The notes below the pieces were generated by a model. That model ran no database searches and was not told where the DNA came from. It saw nothing but the letters and a program-made list of their open reading frames with translations. Positions 33,933 to 42,621 of a stretch of 64,000 nt of DNA are shown here, piece after piece. The translations under genes were made by a program, and so were the position numbers. The stretch comes from Nordella sp. HKS 07. Lineage in GTDB: Bacteria > Pseudomonadota > Alphaproteobacteria > Rhizobiales > Aestuariivirgaceae. The stretch covers positions 4,792,001 through 4,856,000 of the forward strand of contig NZ_CP049258.1 of the NCBI RefSeq assembly GCF_011046735.1. The letters are read 5' to 3'. The stretch's first letter is position 1, and each line of letters opens with the position of its first letter.

Positions 33933-34733
33933 CTATTGCTGCCAGATGACCGGGAACCAGTCCGCGCGCAGGCGCTGGCCGTCTTTCATGTCGTGGCCCG
34001 GATAGGGCGGCGAGGTGCGCCCCGGCCGGCTGACATAGTGAGCGTCATCGCCCACCCAGCGCATCGAGAAAGCGCGCCGGCGGCGGTCTGAATTGTTGCC
34101 GCGCGCGCCATGCACGGTCTTGTAGTGGAAGGCGACGGCATCGCCCGGTTCCATCTGCCATTCCACCACCTTGTATTTGCCGGGCTCGGCATCGGGATCG
34201 GGCACCGGGATATAGTCGTGCTCTCCGGCATAGAAATTCTGCTCCGAGAGCCAGCGCACCGGCAGCACCATCTTGGGCCATTTATGCGAGCCCGCGATGC
34301 AGCGCAGGGCCGCTTCCTTGACCGGCTCCACCGGCACCCAGAAGCTCACCGTCTGCTCGCCGTCGACGAAATAATAGGGTGCGTCCTGATGCCAGGGCGT
34401 TGGCTTCGAGGTGCCGGGCTCCTTGACCAGAACATGGTCGTGAAAGATCTGCGCCGAATTCGACTGCATCAGCTCGGCGGCGGCCTGGGCGGCGGGCGAC
34501 TTGCGGATCACCTCGGTGAATTCCGGGATGCGCTCCCAGTTGCAGTAATCGTCGAAGAAGCGGCCGCCTTCGCCGGGTTTCAGGTTTTCGGCGGCATATT
34601 GGCTGGGCTCGCGCATATTGCGCTCGATGCCTTCACTGATGACCGGCACCCAGTCCTTGAACAGCCCCTTGATGCAGACGACGCCGTCGCGCTGGTAATC
34701 GGCGATGTCTCCGGCGCTCACATATTTGCTCAT
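33933..34733 (-). CDS. phytanoyl-CoA dioxygenase (PhyH) family protein
   Basis: A non-haem Fe(II)/2-oxoglutarate oxygenase of 266 residues. The iron triad is visible as H115 and D117 (PTPWHQDAPY) and H208 (YKTVHGARGN). The downstream arginines (SDRRRRAFSMRW) supply the 2-oxoglutarate anchor. PhyH proteins hydroxylate a wide range of small molecules, and the substrate cannot be read from the sequence. It is divergent from a LysR regulator 57 bp away, which probably controls it. It is not closely similar to the second PhyH gene at 43711. Confidence 0.9.
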   Translation of the reverse strand: MSKYVSAGDIADYQRDGVVCIKGLFKDWVPVISEGIERNMREPSQYAAENLKPGEGGRFFDDYCNWERIPEFTEVIRKSPAAQAAAELMQSNSAQIFHDHVLVKEPGTSKPTPWHQDAPYYFVDGEQTVSFWVPVEPVKEAALRCIAGSHKWPKMVLPVRWLSEQNFYAGEHDYIPVPDPDAEPGKYKVVEWQMEPGDAVAFHYKTVHGARGNNSDRRRRAFSMRWVGDDAHYVSRPGRTSPPYPGHDMKDGQRLRADWFPVIWQQ

Positions 34734-34790
34734 CGGTTCCTCCTGATCCTCAGGAAGACTGTTGCACGGCGGCGAACATCAAGTAAAATA

Positions 34791-35747
34791 ATGATTGATA
34801 ATATGGAACATAAAGAAAAACTATCTTTGACGCTCAAGCAGCTGCGCTATGCGGTGGCGGCCGCCGATGCCCGCAATGTCACGGCGGCGGCTGACGCGCT
34901 CCACGTCTCGCAGCCCTCGGTCTCGGTCGCCATCGCACAGATCGAGGCGCATTTGGGCCGCAGGCTTTTCGTCAGGCGCAAGGGCGAGGGTGTCGAACCG
35001 ACCTCCTTCGGCATGAGCTTCATCCGCCAGGCGCACCTGGTGCTCGACCAGGCTGCGACCTTGAGCCGCCTCGGCAACGCCGAGGAGATGATCTCGGGCG
35101 AGGCCATGCTCGGCTGCTTCACCGATCTCGCCCCCTATTACGTGCCGCGCCTGCTGGGTCAGTTCCGCAAGGCCATGCCTTCGGTGCGCGTCGATTTCCG
35201 CGATGCCGGCTTCGACGAGCTGGCGAGCCGGCTGAGCAAGGGCTCGATCGATCTGGCGCTCACCTATGATCTGGGCCTCGGCCCCGATATCGCGCGCGAG
35301 ACGCTGGTTGAGCTCCACCCCTATGCGATGCTGCCGGCGCATCATACGCTGGCGCGCCGATCCGCCGTGGCGCTCGCCGATCTGGCGAAATTTCCGCTGA
35401 TCCTCACCGACCAGGCCTTGAGCTGGCAACATATCGTGGCGCTCTTCAACGCCGAGGGGATCGAGGTCGAAGTGGCGGCGCGCGCCTCCTCCTTCGAACT
35501 GCAGAGGAGCATGGTGGCGAACGGGCTGGGCGTTGCGGTTGCCTATACGCGTCCCAAGGCGGATCAGAGCTATGACGGCAGGAAGCTCGCGGCACGGCCG
35601 ATCGCGGACAAGCTGCCAGCGCAGCGTATCCTGCTCGCCTGGGCAAAGTCGCCGGCGCTGACGCCCGCCGCCAGCGCCTTGCGCGACTTCATCAGGTCAC
35701 GCTTTGCGGATCAGGGCTCACCGAAGAGCGAGAAAGGCGCCCAATAA
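34791..35747 (+). CDS. LysR-family transcriptional regulator
   Basis: A regulator of 318 residues. The helix-turn-helix (LTLKQLRYAVAAADARNVTAAADALHVSQPSVSVAIAQIE, over residues 10-50) is followed by the effector-binding domain (LGCFTDLAPYYVPRLLGQFR). ATG 34791 is used, but ATG 34803 is equally possible. Ribosome sites are weak and the upstream DNA is AT-rich. The same frame stays open far upstream through the PhyH gene, but that part is not coding. Divergent from the PhyH dioxygenase. Its last 37 bp overlap the 3' end of the CHAT gene on the opposite strand. Confidence 0.87.
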   Translation: MIDNMEHKEKLSLTLKQLRYAVAAADARNVTAAADALHVSQPSVSVAIAQIEAHLGRRLFVRRKGEGVEPTSFGMSFIRQAHLVLDQAATLSRLGNAEEMISGEAMLGCFTDLAPYYVPRLLGQFRKAMPSVRVDFRDAGFDELASRLSKGSIDLALTYDLGLGPDIARETLVELHPYAMLPAHHTLARRSAVALADLAKFPLILTDQALSWQHIVALFNAEGIEVEVAARASSFELQRSMVANGLGVAVAYTRPKADQSYDGRKLAARPIADKLPAQRILLAWAKSPALTPAASALRDFIRSRFADQGSPKSEKGAQ

Positions 35748-37765
35748 GAGGGCTTGCCGGTTTCCGGGCTCGTCTCGATCACTTCGAGCAACGCTTGCCG
35801 GAAGGCGAAAACGAAGTCGCGGCCGGGCTTGCGCGATTGCCAGTGCCTGATCGTACCCGTCGTGATCGCGACCGCGGCATCCGAATTCACCGGCCAATGC
35901 GAGACCATGACGGACCGTGCGCCGGCCTGGAGAAAGGCCGCGGCGAGGCCTGAATAGGCTTCGAGATCGATGTTGCTGTCGGCCCCGGTATTGCAGGCGG
36001 AGAGCACGACGATGTCGGCCTTGAGCTTGAGCTGCGGGATTTCCGAGGTCGTCAACAGCCCGTCGGCGCTGGTGATGAGCCCCATGGCCGAGGGCGCGAT
36101 CAACTGGCGCGCCTCCTTCTCGGACGGCGTCAAGGCCAGAGCGCCTTCATAAAGGCCGTCGATTTCGCCAGGCAGCAATCCATGCGTGGCGAAGATCAGC
36201 ATGCGGTACTGTGCCAGCATTCCCGTGCCGGACAGCGCATAGAGTTTTTCCTCCGATGCGTCCCTCCCGGTGAGCAGGTCCTGCCCCGACGATCCGAGCA
36301 TTTCGGCGATGCGCCGGACCTCGCCGTCGGATTCGGGCAGGGGCGTGAGTTTTTCGAGTGACTGAACGGCGCCGATGAGGCCGGGCTTGCCGGCGAGCGC
36401 GGCATAGTGGGGATTGCCGATGCCCAGCACGGCCTCGCTTGCACCATCGCGCACCGCGGCTTGCCGGTCCCGCCCGGCAATGGCCGATAACACTGGAAGT
36501 ACGGTGACGGCATGATCGTGCACCAGCCACGGCAAGACGCGCGCGTCGGTCGAGGCGGCTGGCGGCGGCGCGGTAAGGAGCGATTCGAAGGGTAGCTTCG
36601 CCAGCGCGCCATCGACCGCGACCAGAAGATGCGTCTTGCCTTGCAGTTGGGCCTCGAACGGACCGAGCAACGCCTGATAGAGCTGCCAGGCCGGCGCCAG
36701 AGTGTCATCCTCATCAGGCGCCGGCTCCTCCGTAATGACTGTGGCGCTGCGTCCCAGGGGCGCGCCGATCCCGGCCCGGAAGCGGGCGACGAGCGCCTCG
36801 ATATCCGGCAGCTTCAGCGCGATCTCGCGCCAGCGGACGGACTCGCGGGTGACGACGAAGCCGTGCAGCTCCGCCATATTGCCCTCGACGAAGAAGACCA
36901 GTGCCTCGTCGGGTTCGAGGAGCCGGGCCACGGCGTCTACCTCCAGCGGGCGTGGCAGGAGAATGTCGGCAATGTCGATCTTCTCCTTGGCGATGAGCGC
37001 GATCGCCTCTTGCAGGTTCTCCTGCTGGCCGGCATTCAGCGCCTCCATTTCGGTGCGCCCGGGGCTGCCGGCCTCGCCGTGGAGACCGGCCGCGATCTCG
37101 CGCCCCGTCTGCAGAGTGGGGCCGATCGTGTCGGCCACCATCTGGACGAGCTTCACTTCATCGCTGCGTCGTCCGGCCAGCGCCGCCTGGGTCGCCTGAT
37201 GGCGCAGCACCGCAAGGCCGGCCTTCGTCATCTGCGCCAGCTGCGCGACCTTGAAGGCCTCGGCGGTCAGGCGCCGGGACAGGTCCGCGTCGGCGCCGTC
37301 CATCATCACATAGGCCGTTGACAGGAAATCACGGAAAGGCTCGGTCTGCTCGAACACCGGCATGCCGAGGCTCATGCCGCGGTAGAATATATAGCTCGCG
37401 GCCAGTTTGCGCCCGAGCGCCACCGCTTTGAGGCCATGGGCCAGCGCCTCCTGGGGCTCGCCGGATATCACGAAATCCGCCGCCGCTTCCTGGTGAAGGG
37501 CGGTCATGTGGCGCCCCGATGGCCCTATTGTCCGGTTGATGATTGCCTCGGCCTTGCCGATGAGCGTCTTGATTTCCGCGCTGTCGCCCTGTTCGGCGGC
37601 GTCGAGCGCCTTATCGAGGAGGGCCCGGACTTCTGGATCGTTGCGGATGAGCACGCTGCCTTGCGGCTGGATGAGAACGGCCGGGGTCTCTTGCGCGTCG
37701 CAGGGCTGCACCAGCATGAAAGCGATTGTGATGACCGCGATCAGGCGAGTGCAGCTTAAGCTCAT
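35711..37765 (-). CDS. exported CHAT-domain protein (caspase-like fold)
   Basis: A 684-residue protein with a signal peptide (MSLSCTRLIAVITIAFMLVQ, cleaved after DA-QE). A helical region of about 300 residues follows. The C-terminal half holds the CHAT domain: LLGPFEAQLQGKTHLLVAVDGAL, the catalytic His H528 in FATHG and Cys C591 in LSACNTG, then GLAAAFLQAGARSVMVSHWPV. CHAT proteins are cysteine proteases of the caspase/separase clan. Exported stand-alone versions are poorly understood. Its ATG overlaps the stop of the PanB-like gene (ATGA), so it is the last gene of the ribose-type ABC operon. Its TPR content is not clear by eye. Confidence 0.88.
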   Translation of the reverse strand: MSLSCTRLIAVITIAFMLVQPCDAQETPAVLIQPQGSVLIRNDPEVRALLDKALDAAEQGDSAEIKTLIGKAEAIINRTIGPSGRHMTALHQEAAADFVISGEPQEALAHGLKAVALGRKLAASYIFYRGMSLGMPVFEQTEPFRDFLSTAYVMMDGADADLSRRLTAEAFKVAQLAQMTKAGLAVLRHQATQAALAGRRSDEVKLVQMVADTIGPTLQTGREIAAGLHGEAGSPGRTEMEALNAGQQENLQEAIALIAKEKIDIADILLPRPLEVDAVARLLEPDEALVFFVEGNMAELHGFVVTRESVRWREIALKLPDIEALVARFRAGIGAPLGRSATVITEEPAPDEDDTLAPAWQLYQALLGPFEAQLQGKTHLLVAVDGALAKLPFESLLTAPPPAASTDARVLPWLVHDHAVTVLPVLSAIAGRDRQAAVRDGASEAVLGIGNPHYAALAGKPGLIGAVQSLEKLTPLPESDGEVRRIAEMLGSSGQDLLTGRDASEEKLYALSGTGMLAQYRMLIFATHGLLPGEIDGLYEGALALTPSEKEARQLIAPSAMGLITSADGLLTTSEIPQLKLKADIVVLSACNTGADSNIDLEAYSGLAAAFLQAGARSVMVSHWPVNSDAAVAITTGTIRHWQSRKPGRDFVFAFRQALLEVIETSPETGKPSYWAPFSLFGEP

Positions 37766-38608
37766 GACCGCAGGCGTGCCTTTATGTGGATATCTAGCTT
37801 ATCGCTGAATCTAGCCAATTCGTCGTCCGGAATCGAGGCGGTTTCATGTTGCGCCGGAAAACCGCCCGTCGCGACAGCCTGGCGGAACTGCCCCAGAGCG
37901 CCGATCCGTTCCTGCCGGATCTGAGCCTGCAGGTGTCTGAGATCGCCCCAGGCCCGCGCATGACGGGGGAAGCCTGGCGCTCTCGCCGCAAATATCGGAC
38001 GTGAAGAGGAAGATCACATCCGCGTCGGAGACTGAGCCCAGCGACACCGTGACGAGCGAGGTGCGCCGATTGATCTCGGCCATCACCGGGGCGGCGATGA
38101 CCTCGCATTCGACCGCGAAGGCGCCGGCGTCTTCGAGCTGCCGGAAACGGTCCCACAGCTCCATCGCTTCCTCGGCGGTCTTGCCGACCGCGCGCATGCC
38201 GCCGACCCAGGTCGATTTGCGCGGCACGAGACCCAGATGGCCCATCACGGGAACCTGCTCTTTGGCGAGAAGGCGCACCATGTCCGGGCTGCGACCGGTG
38301 ATCACCGCATCGGCGCCGGCAGTGACCGCGGCGAAGCCCGCGCGCAAGATCTCATCGCCGGTGATCGCCTCGGCGAAGCCGATCGCGGCGGTCACAAAGA
38401 CTCGTCGCGAGCCTTCGCGCACGCGCACGACATTGCTGCCCCGGCAGACCACCATCTCGATCCCGGCGGCCTCGGCCGCGGCGGCTTCTTCCGCTGTCTC
38501 GGCGGTCACTTGCGCGACATGCCTGCCGCTGCCTTTGAGCTGGCGCAGACCGGCGACCGTCAGACTGCGTTCCACCTCACGGCCGCCGAAATCGAAAATG
38601 CGCGGCAT
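37762..38608 (-). pseudogene. PanB-like (ketopantoate hydroxymethyltransferase superfamily) protein, frameshifted
   Basis: The frame from ATG 38608 aligns with PanB, for example VMGHLGLVPRKSTWVGG (PanB: CGHLGLTPQ) and AFAVECEVIAAPVMAEI (catalytic Glu). It leaves frame at a run of five G on the plus strand (37965-37969). With four, the reading continues ESARLPRHARAWGDLRHLQA and ends at TGA 37762, overlapping the CHAT start, for a total of about 281 residues. The metal-binding aspartates of true PanB (in VGDSLG and ADLPF) are replaced by CRGSNVV and TAAIGFA, so ketopantoate synthesis is doubtful and a different aldolase reaction is more likely. The intact overlap with its neighbour suggests a sequencing error rather than decay. 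Confidence 0.75.
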
Positions 38609-38609
38609 C

Positions 38610-39071
38610 TCAGCCCTTCATCTTCTTGGCGTAGTAGTCGGGCGGCACGGTGCCGTCCTTGGAGAACCAGGCCGGCACATCGACGCCGGAATAGAGCAGG
38701 ATATTGCCCCAGGGATCAAAGGCGCCGGTGCGCACGATGACCTTCGCCTTGGCCGCCATCTCGGTGAGGATCGTCTCATGCTTGGCGGTCTCGAAGTCGG
38801 CGCCTTTGAAGATGCGCCGCACCTTTTCAAGCAGGCGCGGATTGTGCTTCGCCAGAGTATCGGCGTAACCCACGCGCTCGCAGATGAGATTGGCGGCGAT
38901 CGGCGTCAGTACGGTTTCGAGATCGGGCAGATCCGGCGCTATCGCGAGATCGATGCGCCAGGCCGAGGAGGGGATCGGGAAGCCCGCATCGCAGACGATC
39001 ATCAGATCGCCATGTCCCATCATCGCAATGGCGTGGCTGAGTTCGGCATTGAGCAGTCGGTTGCGGTTCAC
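38610..39071 (-). CDS. rbsD: RbsD/FucU family sugar mutarotase
   Basis: A 153-residue protein that interconverts ring forms of ribose, fucose or a related sugar. The N-terminal family motif LLNAELSHAIAMMGHGD with catalytic H20, the CDAGFPIP loop and the C-terminal VRTGAFDPWGNILLYSGV are clear. I chose GTG 39071. It has an AAGGA site 7 bp upstream and gives a GTGA overlap with the rbsK stop, and the resulting N-terminus matches the family. ATG 39086 is in frame but would overlap rbsK by 19 bp. It acts between transport and phosphorylation by RbsK. Confidence 0.88.
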   Translation of the reverse strand: MNRNRLLNAELSHAIAMMGHGDLMIVCDAGFPIPSSAWRIDLAIAPDLPDLETVLTPIAANLICERVGYADTLAKHNPRLLEKVRRIFKGADFETAKHETILTEMAAKAKVIVRTGAFDPWGNILLYSGVDVPAWFSKDGTVPPDYYAKKMKG

Positions 39072-40024
39072 AGGCTGTCCTTCCATAGGCTGTTACGGGC
39101 TTTTTCATGCATGGCGTCGGCCTCGGCGCGGCTGGCAAGGCTCGGGATGACGCCGAGCTTGGTGCAGGCGAGCGCCCCGCAAACGACGCCGAAGCGCACC
39201 GCGTCCACGATGTCGCGGCCTTCGGCGAGGGCCACCGCGAAACCGGAATTGAAGGCATCGCCGGCACCCGTAGTGTCGACGACATCGACCGGAATGGCAG
39301 GCACCATGACATCGAGCTCATCGGTGAGGATGAGGGCGCCCTGGCGGCCGAGTGTCACCACGACATTGCGGACGCCCTTCCGGCGCAATTCCAAGGCGAG
39401 CTCGCGCGACGAGCGCGGGTCATTCGCCGGCAAGCCCAGCAGGATGCGCAACTCGCTTTCATTGGGCGTCAGATAATCGACCGAGGCGAAGATCTCGGGC
39501 GGCAGAGCGCGCGCCGGGGCCGGATTGAGGATGGTGCGGGTGCCATGTTTGCGGCCGAGCTCCATGGCGCGCCGCGCCGCTTCCGTCGGCACTTCGAGGA
39601 CCGTCATCACGACATCGCTTTCGGCGATCCTGGCTTCCGCCAGATCGACCGACGTCGCATCCATGAGCTCATTGGCGCCCATGTCGAGGATGATGAAATT
39701 CTCGCCCTTGTCGTTGAGGATGATGAAGCCGACGCCGGTGGCGCGCTCGCTCTGTGAGGTCACGAGTTCCGTGTCGACGCCTTCGGCGACATAGAGATCG
39801 GTGGCGATGCCGGCGAGCTTGTCGGTGCCGAGAATGGCGCGCAGGCTGGAGCGGGCACCGAGCCTCGCGGTGGCGACCGCCTGGTTCGAGCCCTTGCCGC
39901 CGGGCCCCATGTCGAAATCGGTTCCGAGCATGGTCTCGCCGAAGATCGGCAGCTTCGGCGCGCGCATGGTGAGGCCCACCGCGAAGCTGCCGACGATCGT
40001 GATCTTGGGTTTCTGTTTGGTCAT
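39068..40024 (-). CDS. rbsK: ribokinase (PfkB family)
   Basis: A sugar kinase of 318 residues. Substrate motif GPGGKGSNQAV is at 40-50 and the ATP site DTTGAGDAFNSGFA at 250-263 has catalytic base D256. NPAPA at 167-171 and TPNESE at 186-191 are typical of ribokinase. It would phosphorylate ribose or a similar pentose at O5 in the cytoplasm. It follows the ABC transporter genes and overlaps rbsD. A supporting role for PsuG (releasing ribose 5-phosphate) is conceivable but there is no physical link. Confidence 0.9.
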   Translation of the reverse strand: MTKQKPKITIVGSFAVGLTMRAPKLPIFGETMLGTDFDMGPGGKGSNQAVATARLGARSSLRAILGTDKLAGIATDLYVAEGVDTELVTSQSERATGVGFIILNDKGENFIILDMGANELMDATSVDLAEARIAESDVVMTVLEVPTEAARRAMELGRKHGTRTILNPAPARALPPEIFASVDYLTPNESELRILLGLPANDPRSSRELALELRRKGVRNVVVTLGRQGALILTDELDVMVPAIPVDVVDTTGAGDAFNSGFAVALAEGRDIVDAVRFGVVCGALACTKLGVIPSLASRAEADAMHEKARNSLWKDSL

Positions 40025-40071
40025 CCTGGTGTCCGTACTCCCGATATCGTCATCTTGGTTCTATTCCGTCC

Positions 40072-41583
40072 TCACGGCGCCATCGCACGCGCCAGGATGG
40101 CTTCTTCATTGACGTCGGTTCCCCGTAATTCCTCGCTGAGCCGGCCTCCCCGCAGCACCAGCACGCGCTCGGCATTCATGACCAGCTCCGGCATTTCCGA
40201 CGAGATCATGATGATGGCGACGCCTTCGCCGGCGATCTGGCGCAGGATCGAATAGATCTCGGTCTTGGCCCCGACATCGATGCCGCGTGTCGGCTCATGC
40301 AGCACGAGCAGGCGCGGATGGGTGACAAGGCTGCGGCCGAGGATGATCTTCTGCTGATTGCCGCCGGAGAGTGTGGCGAGCTTCTGGCCGAGATGGGAGA
40401 TGCGGGCATCGAGCCGCGCCACCTCGGCGCGCGCCTCGCGCTTGATCTTTGCCCGGCGCAGGAAACCCGAGAGCGAGAACTTCTTGAGCGAGGCGGAGAC
40501 GACATTCTCGGCGACACTCATGCTGAGAAGGGCGCCCGAGCCGCGTCGATCGGCTGGCACATAGGCCATACCTCGGCGGATCGAGGCTGATGGATCGGCC
40601 GCCGGCAGGTCTTTGCCGTCGATCGCGACCTTGCCGTTGCGGGGAATGAGGCCGAAGAGAACGTCTCCGAGACGGTCCTTGCCGGAATCGGGCAGGCCGC
40701 CGATGCCGAGGATCTCGCCGGCGCGCACCGTGAAGCTGATGCGGTCGAGGCCGGGCGCCGACAGATCGGCGACCGACAGCACGACGGGAGCCGCGCCGGA
40801 AGAGTGTTGCAGGGCCCAGGGCTGGGCCGCGCCCAGATCGCGCCCGACCATGGCGCGGATCAGCCGGGCTTGTGAGACATTGTCATTGGCCATCGTCTCG
40901 ATGGTGCGTCCGTCGCGCATCACGGTGATACGGTCGGCGAGATCGAGCACCTCGTCGAGGTGATGCGAGACATAGATGACCCCGACGCCCTCGGCGCGCA
41001 ACTGCCGCACGATTTCGAACAGCCTTTCGCTTTCGCGGGTGGAAAGGGCCGAGTTGGGCTCATCCAGCACCAGGAGGCGTGCCTTCTGGCGGATGGCGCG
41101 GGCGATTTCGACGAGTTGCGCCTCGGCGACGCTCAAGCGGCCGACCTTGGTGTCGGGGTCGAGATCGGCCATGCCGAGCCGGGCGAGGGCGGAGCGCGCC
41201 TCACGCCGCATCAGGTCGCGCGGCACGATCGTGGCGACGGAGCGCGCCGCCATGTCCGGCATCATGATGTTTTCGGCGATGCTGAGCGTCGGGCAGAGCG
41301 CCAGCTCCTGATAGACGACGGTGATTCCCTGCGCCCGGCTCACCAGCGGCGTAGAGATGATCTGCGGCTTGCCGTCGATGAAGATCTGGCCGTCATTGGG
41401 CTGCAGATCGCCGGCCAGGATATTCATCAGCGTCGATTTGCCGGCACCGTTCTCGCCGATCACGGCATGCACTTCGCCGGGCTGGAAGGCGATCTCGATG
41501 CGGTCGAGCGCCAGGACGCCGGGGAACCTCTTGGTCACCCCGGCGATCCTGACGATCGGTTCTCGTTGACTGTTCTCGCTCAT
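40072..41583 (-). CDS. ribose-type sugar ABC transporter ATP-binding protein (RbsA-like)
   Basis: A double-ATPase of 503 residues. The first domain has Walker A GENGAGKST (43-51), signature LSVAEAQLVEIARA and Walker B LLVLDEPNSALS. The second domain has a degenerate P-loop (GIGGLPDSGKDRL) and signature LSGGNQQKIILGRSL. This layout is that of RbsA/MglA/XylG. It follows the binding-protein gene by 28 bp and precedes rbsK by 47 bp. It is similar in its N-terminal region to the BMP-linked ATPase at 1-1184 but belongs to a different transporter. Confidence 0.93.
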   Translation of the reverse strand: MSENSQREPIVRIAGVTKRFPGVLALDRIEIAFQPGEVHAVIGENGAGKSTLMNILAGDLQPNDGQIFIDGKPQIISTPLVSRAQGITVVYQELALCPTLSIAENIMMPDMAARSVATIVPRDLMRREARSALARLGMADLDPDTKVGRLSVAEAQLVEIARAIRQKARLLVLDEPNSALSTRESERLFEIVRQLRAEGVGVIYVSHHLDEVLDLADRITVMRDGRTIETMANDNVSQARLIRAMVGRDLGAAQPWALQHSSGAAPVVLSVADLSAPGLDRISFTVRAGEILGIGGLPDSGKDRLGDVLFGLIPRNGKVAIDGKDLPAADPSASIRRGMAYVPADRRGSGALLSMSVAENVVSASLKKFSLSGFLRRAKIKREARAEVARLDARISHLGQKLATLSGGNQQKIILGRSLVTHPRLLVLHEPTRGIDVGAKTEIYSILRQIAGEGVAIIMISSEMPELVMNAERVLVLRGGRLSEELRGTDVNEEAILARAMAP

Positions 41584-41611
41584 GCGGAAGGCTGAGGCAG
41601 CGCGAGCCGCG

Positions 41612-42583
41612 TTACTTCTTCGTCACCTCGCCAATATTCTCCTTCGTGTAGACGCCGACGCCGGTGTCGAGATTGTCGATCGTCTCGCCCTTCACGAATT
41701 TGACGATGAGATTGACTGCTTCGAAGCCCTGACGCTCGGGCGCCTGGTCGATCGTCGCCTGGATATTGCCGCTCTCGACGAGCTGCACTGTCTGGTCGAG
41801 GAGATCGAAGCCGACCACCTTGACCTTGTCGGCGGCCTTGTTGCGCTCGACCCGGGTGCCGGCCGCCGGCGTCGAGCAGCATTCGAGGGAGAGGATGCCG
41901 TCGATGTCGGGTTTGGCGAGCATGGCATTCTCGATTGCCGAATAGATCTTCTGCGGATCGGTGCCGGTGTTGAGGGTCTGCACGACCTCGATGCCGCTTT
42001 CCTTCTGCAATGCCTCGCGCGCGCCCTTTTCACGGTCGACCGACCACTGCGCGGCGGCGTCGATGGTGGTGATGATGACCTTGCCCTTGCCGTTTAGGAC
42101 CTTCGCCATGAGCGCGCCGGCCTCGCGGCCGGACTGGACGAGATCCTGGCCAGCGAAAGCGAGGCGCTTGCTGTCCGGATTATCGGTATTGAAGGTCACG
42201 ACCGGAATGCCGGCGGCGAGCACGCGGTCGATCAGCGGCGCCAGCGCGTCGGTCGACACCGAGGATATGGCGAGACCGTCCATCTTGCCCATCAGCGTCT
42301 CGATCTCGCTGATCTGGCCGTCTGCGTCGGCGCCCACGGGGCCGATGAAATTGGCATTGACCTTGCCCTCGGTGGCGGCGCGCGCGACGCCCGCCTTCAT
42401 GAACGGCGCGAATTCATTGGAGACGTCGTGATAGGAGACATAGATGTCGAGCGGCTGGCCGGCGTCGACCTTGGCCTTGATGCGTTCGGCCAGCGGGAAG
42501 TCGGCGAGCTTCGATTCGGCCGCCGCCTGCTGCACGGGCACCAGGCAGAGCGCCGTGGCGAGAAGGATGTGTTTGAGTTTCAT
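41612..42583 (-). CDS. ribose-type sugar-binding protein (RbsB-like)
   Basis: A periplasmic binding protein of 323 residues with a signal peptide (MKLKHILLATALCLVPVQQA, cleaved near AAA-ES). Type I PBP features are IYVSYHDVSNEFAPFMKAG, GLAISSVSTDALAPLIDRVLAAGIPVVTFN and the hinge segment IDGILSLECCSTPAAG. Two adjacent cysteines at the hinge (ECCST) are unusual. Ligand likely a pentose or a polyol, given rbsK and rbsD. A GGGAGG site lies upstream of ATG 42583. Confidence 0.9.
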   Translation of the reverse strand: MKLKHILLATALCLVPVQQAAAESKLADFPLAERIKAKVDAGQPLDIYVSYHDVSNEFAPFMKAGVARAATEGKVNANFIGPVGADADGQISEIETLMGKMDGLAISSVSTDALAPLIDRVLAAGIPVVTFNTDNPDSKRLAFAGQDLVQSGREAGALMAKVLNGKGKVIITTIDAAAQWSVDREKGAREALQKESGIEVVQTLNTGTDPQKIYSAIENAMLAKPDIDGILSLECCSTPAAGTRVERNKAADKVKVVGFDLLDQTVQLVESGNIQATIDQAPERQGFEAVNLIVKFVKGETIDNLDTGVGVYTKENIGEVTKK

Positions 42584-42621
42584 CTGGATAGTCCTCCCGT
42601 TGGATTTTCAGTTCTGGAGTC

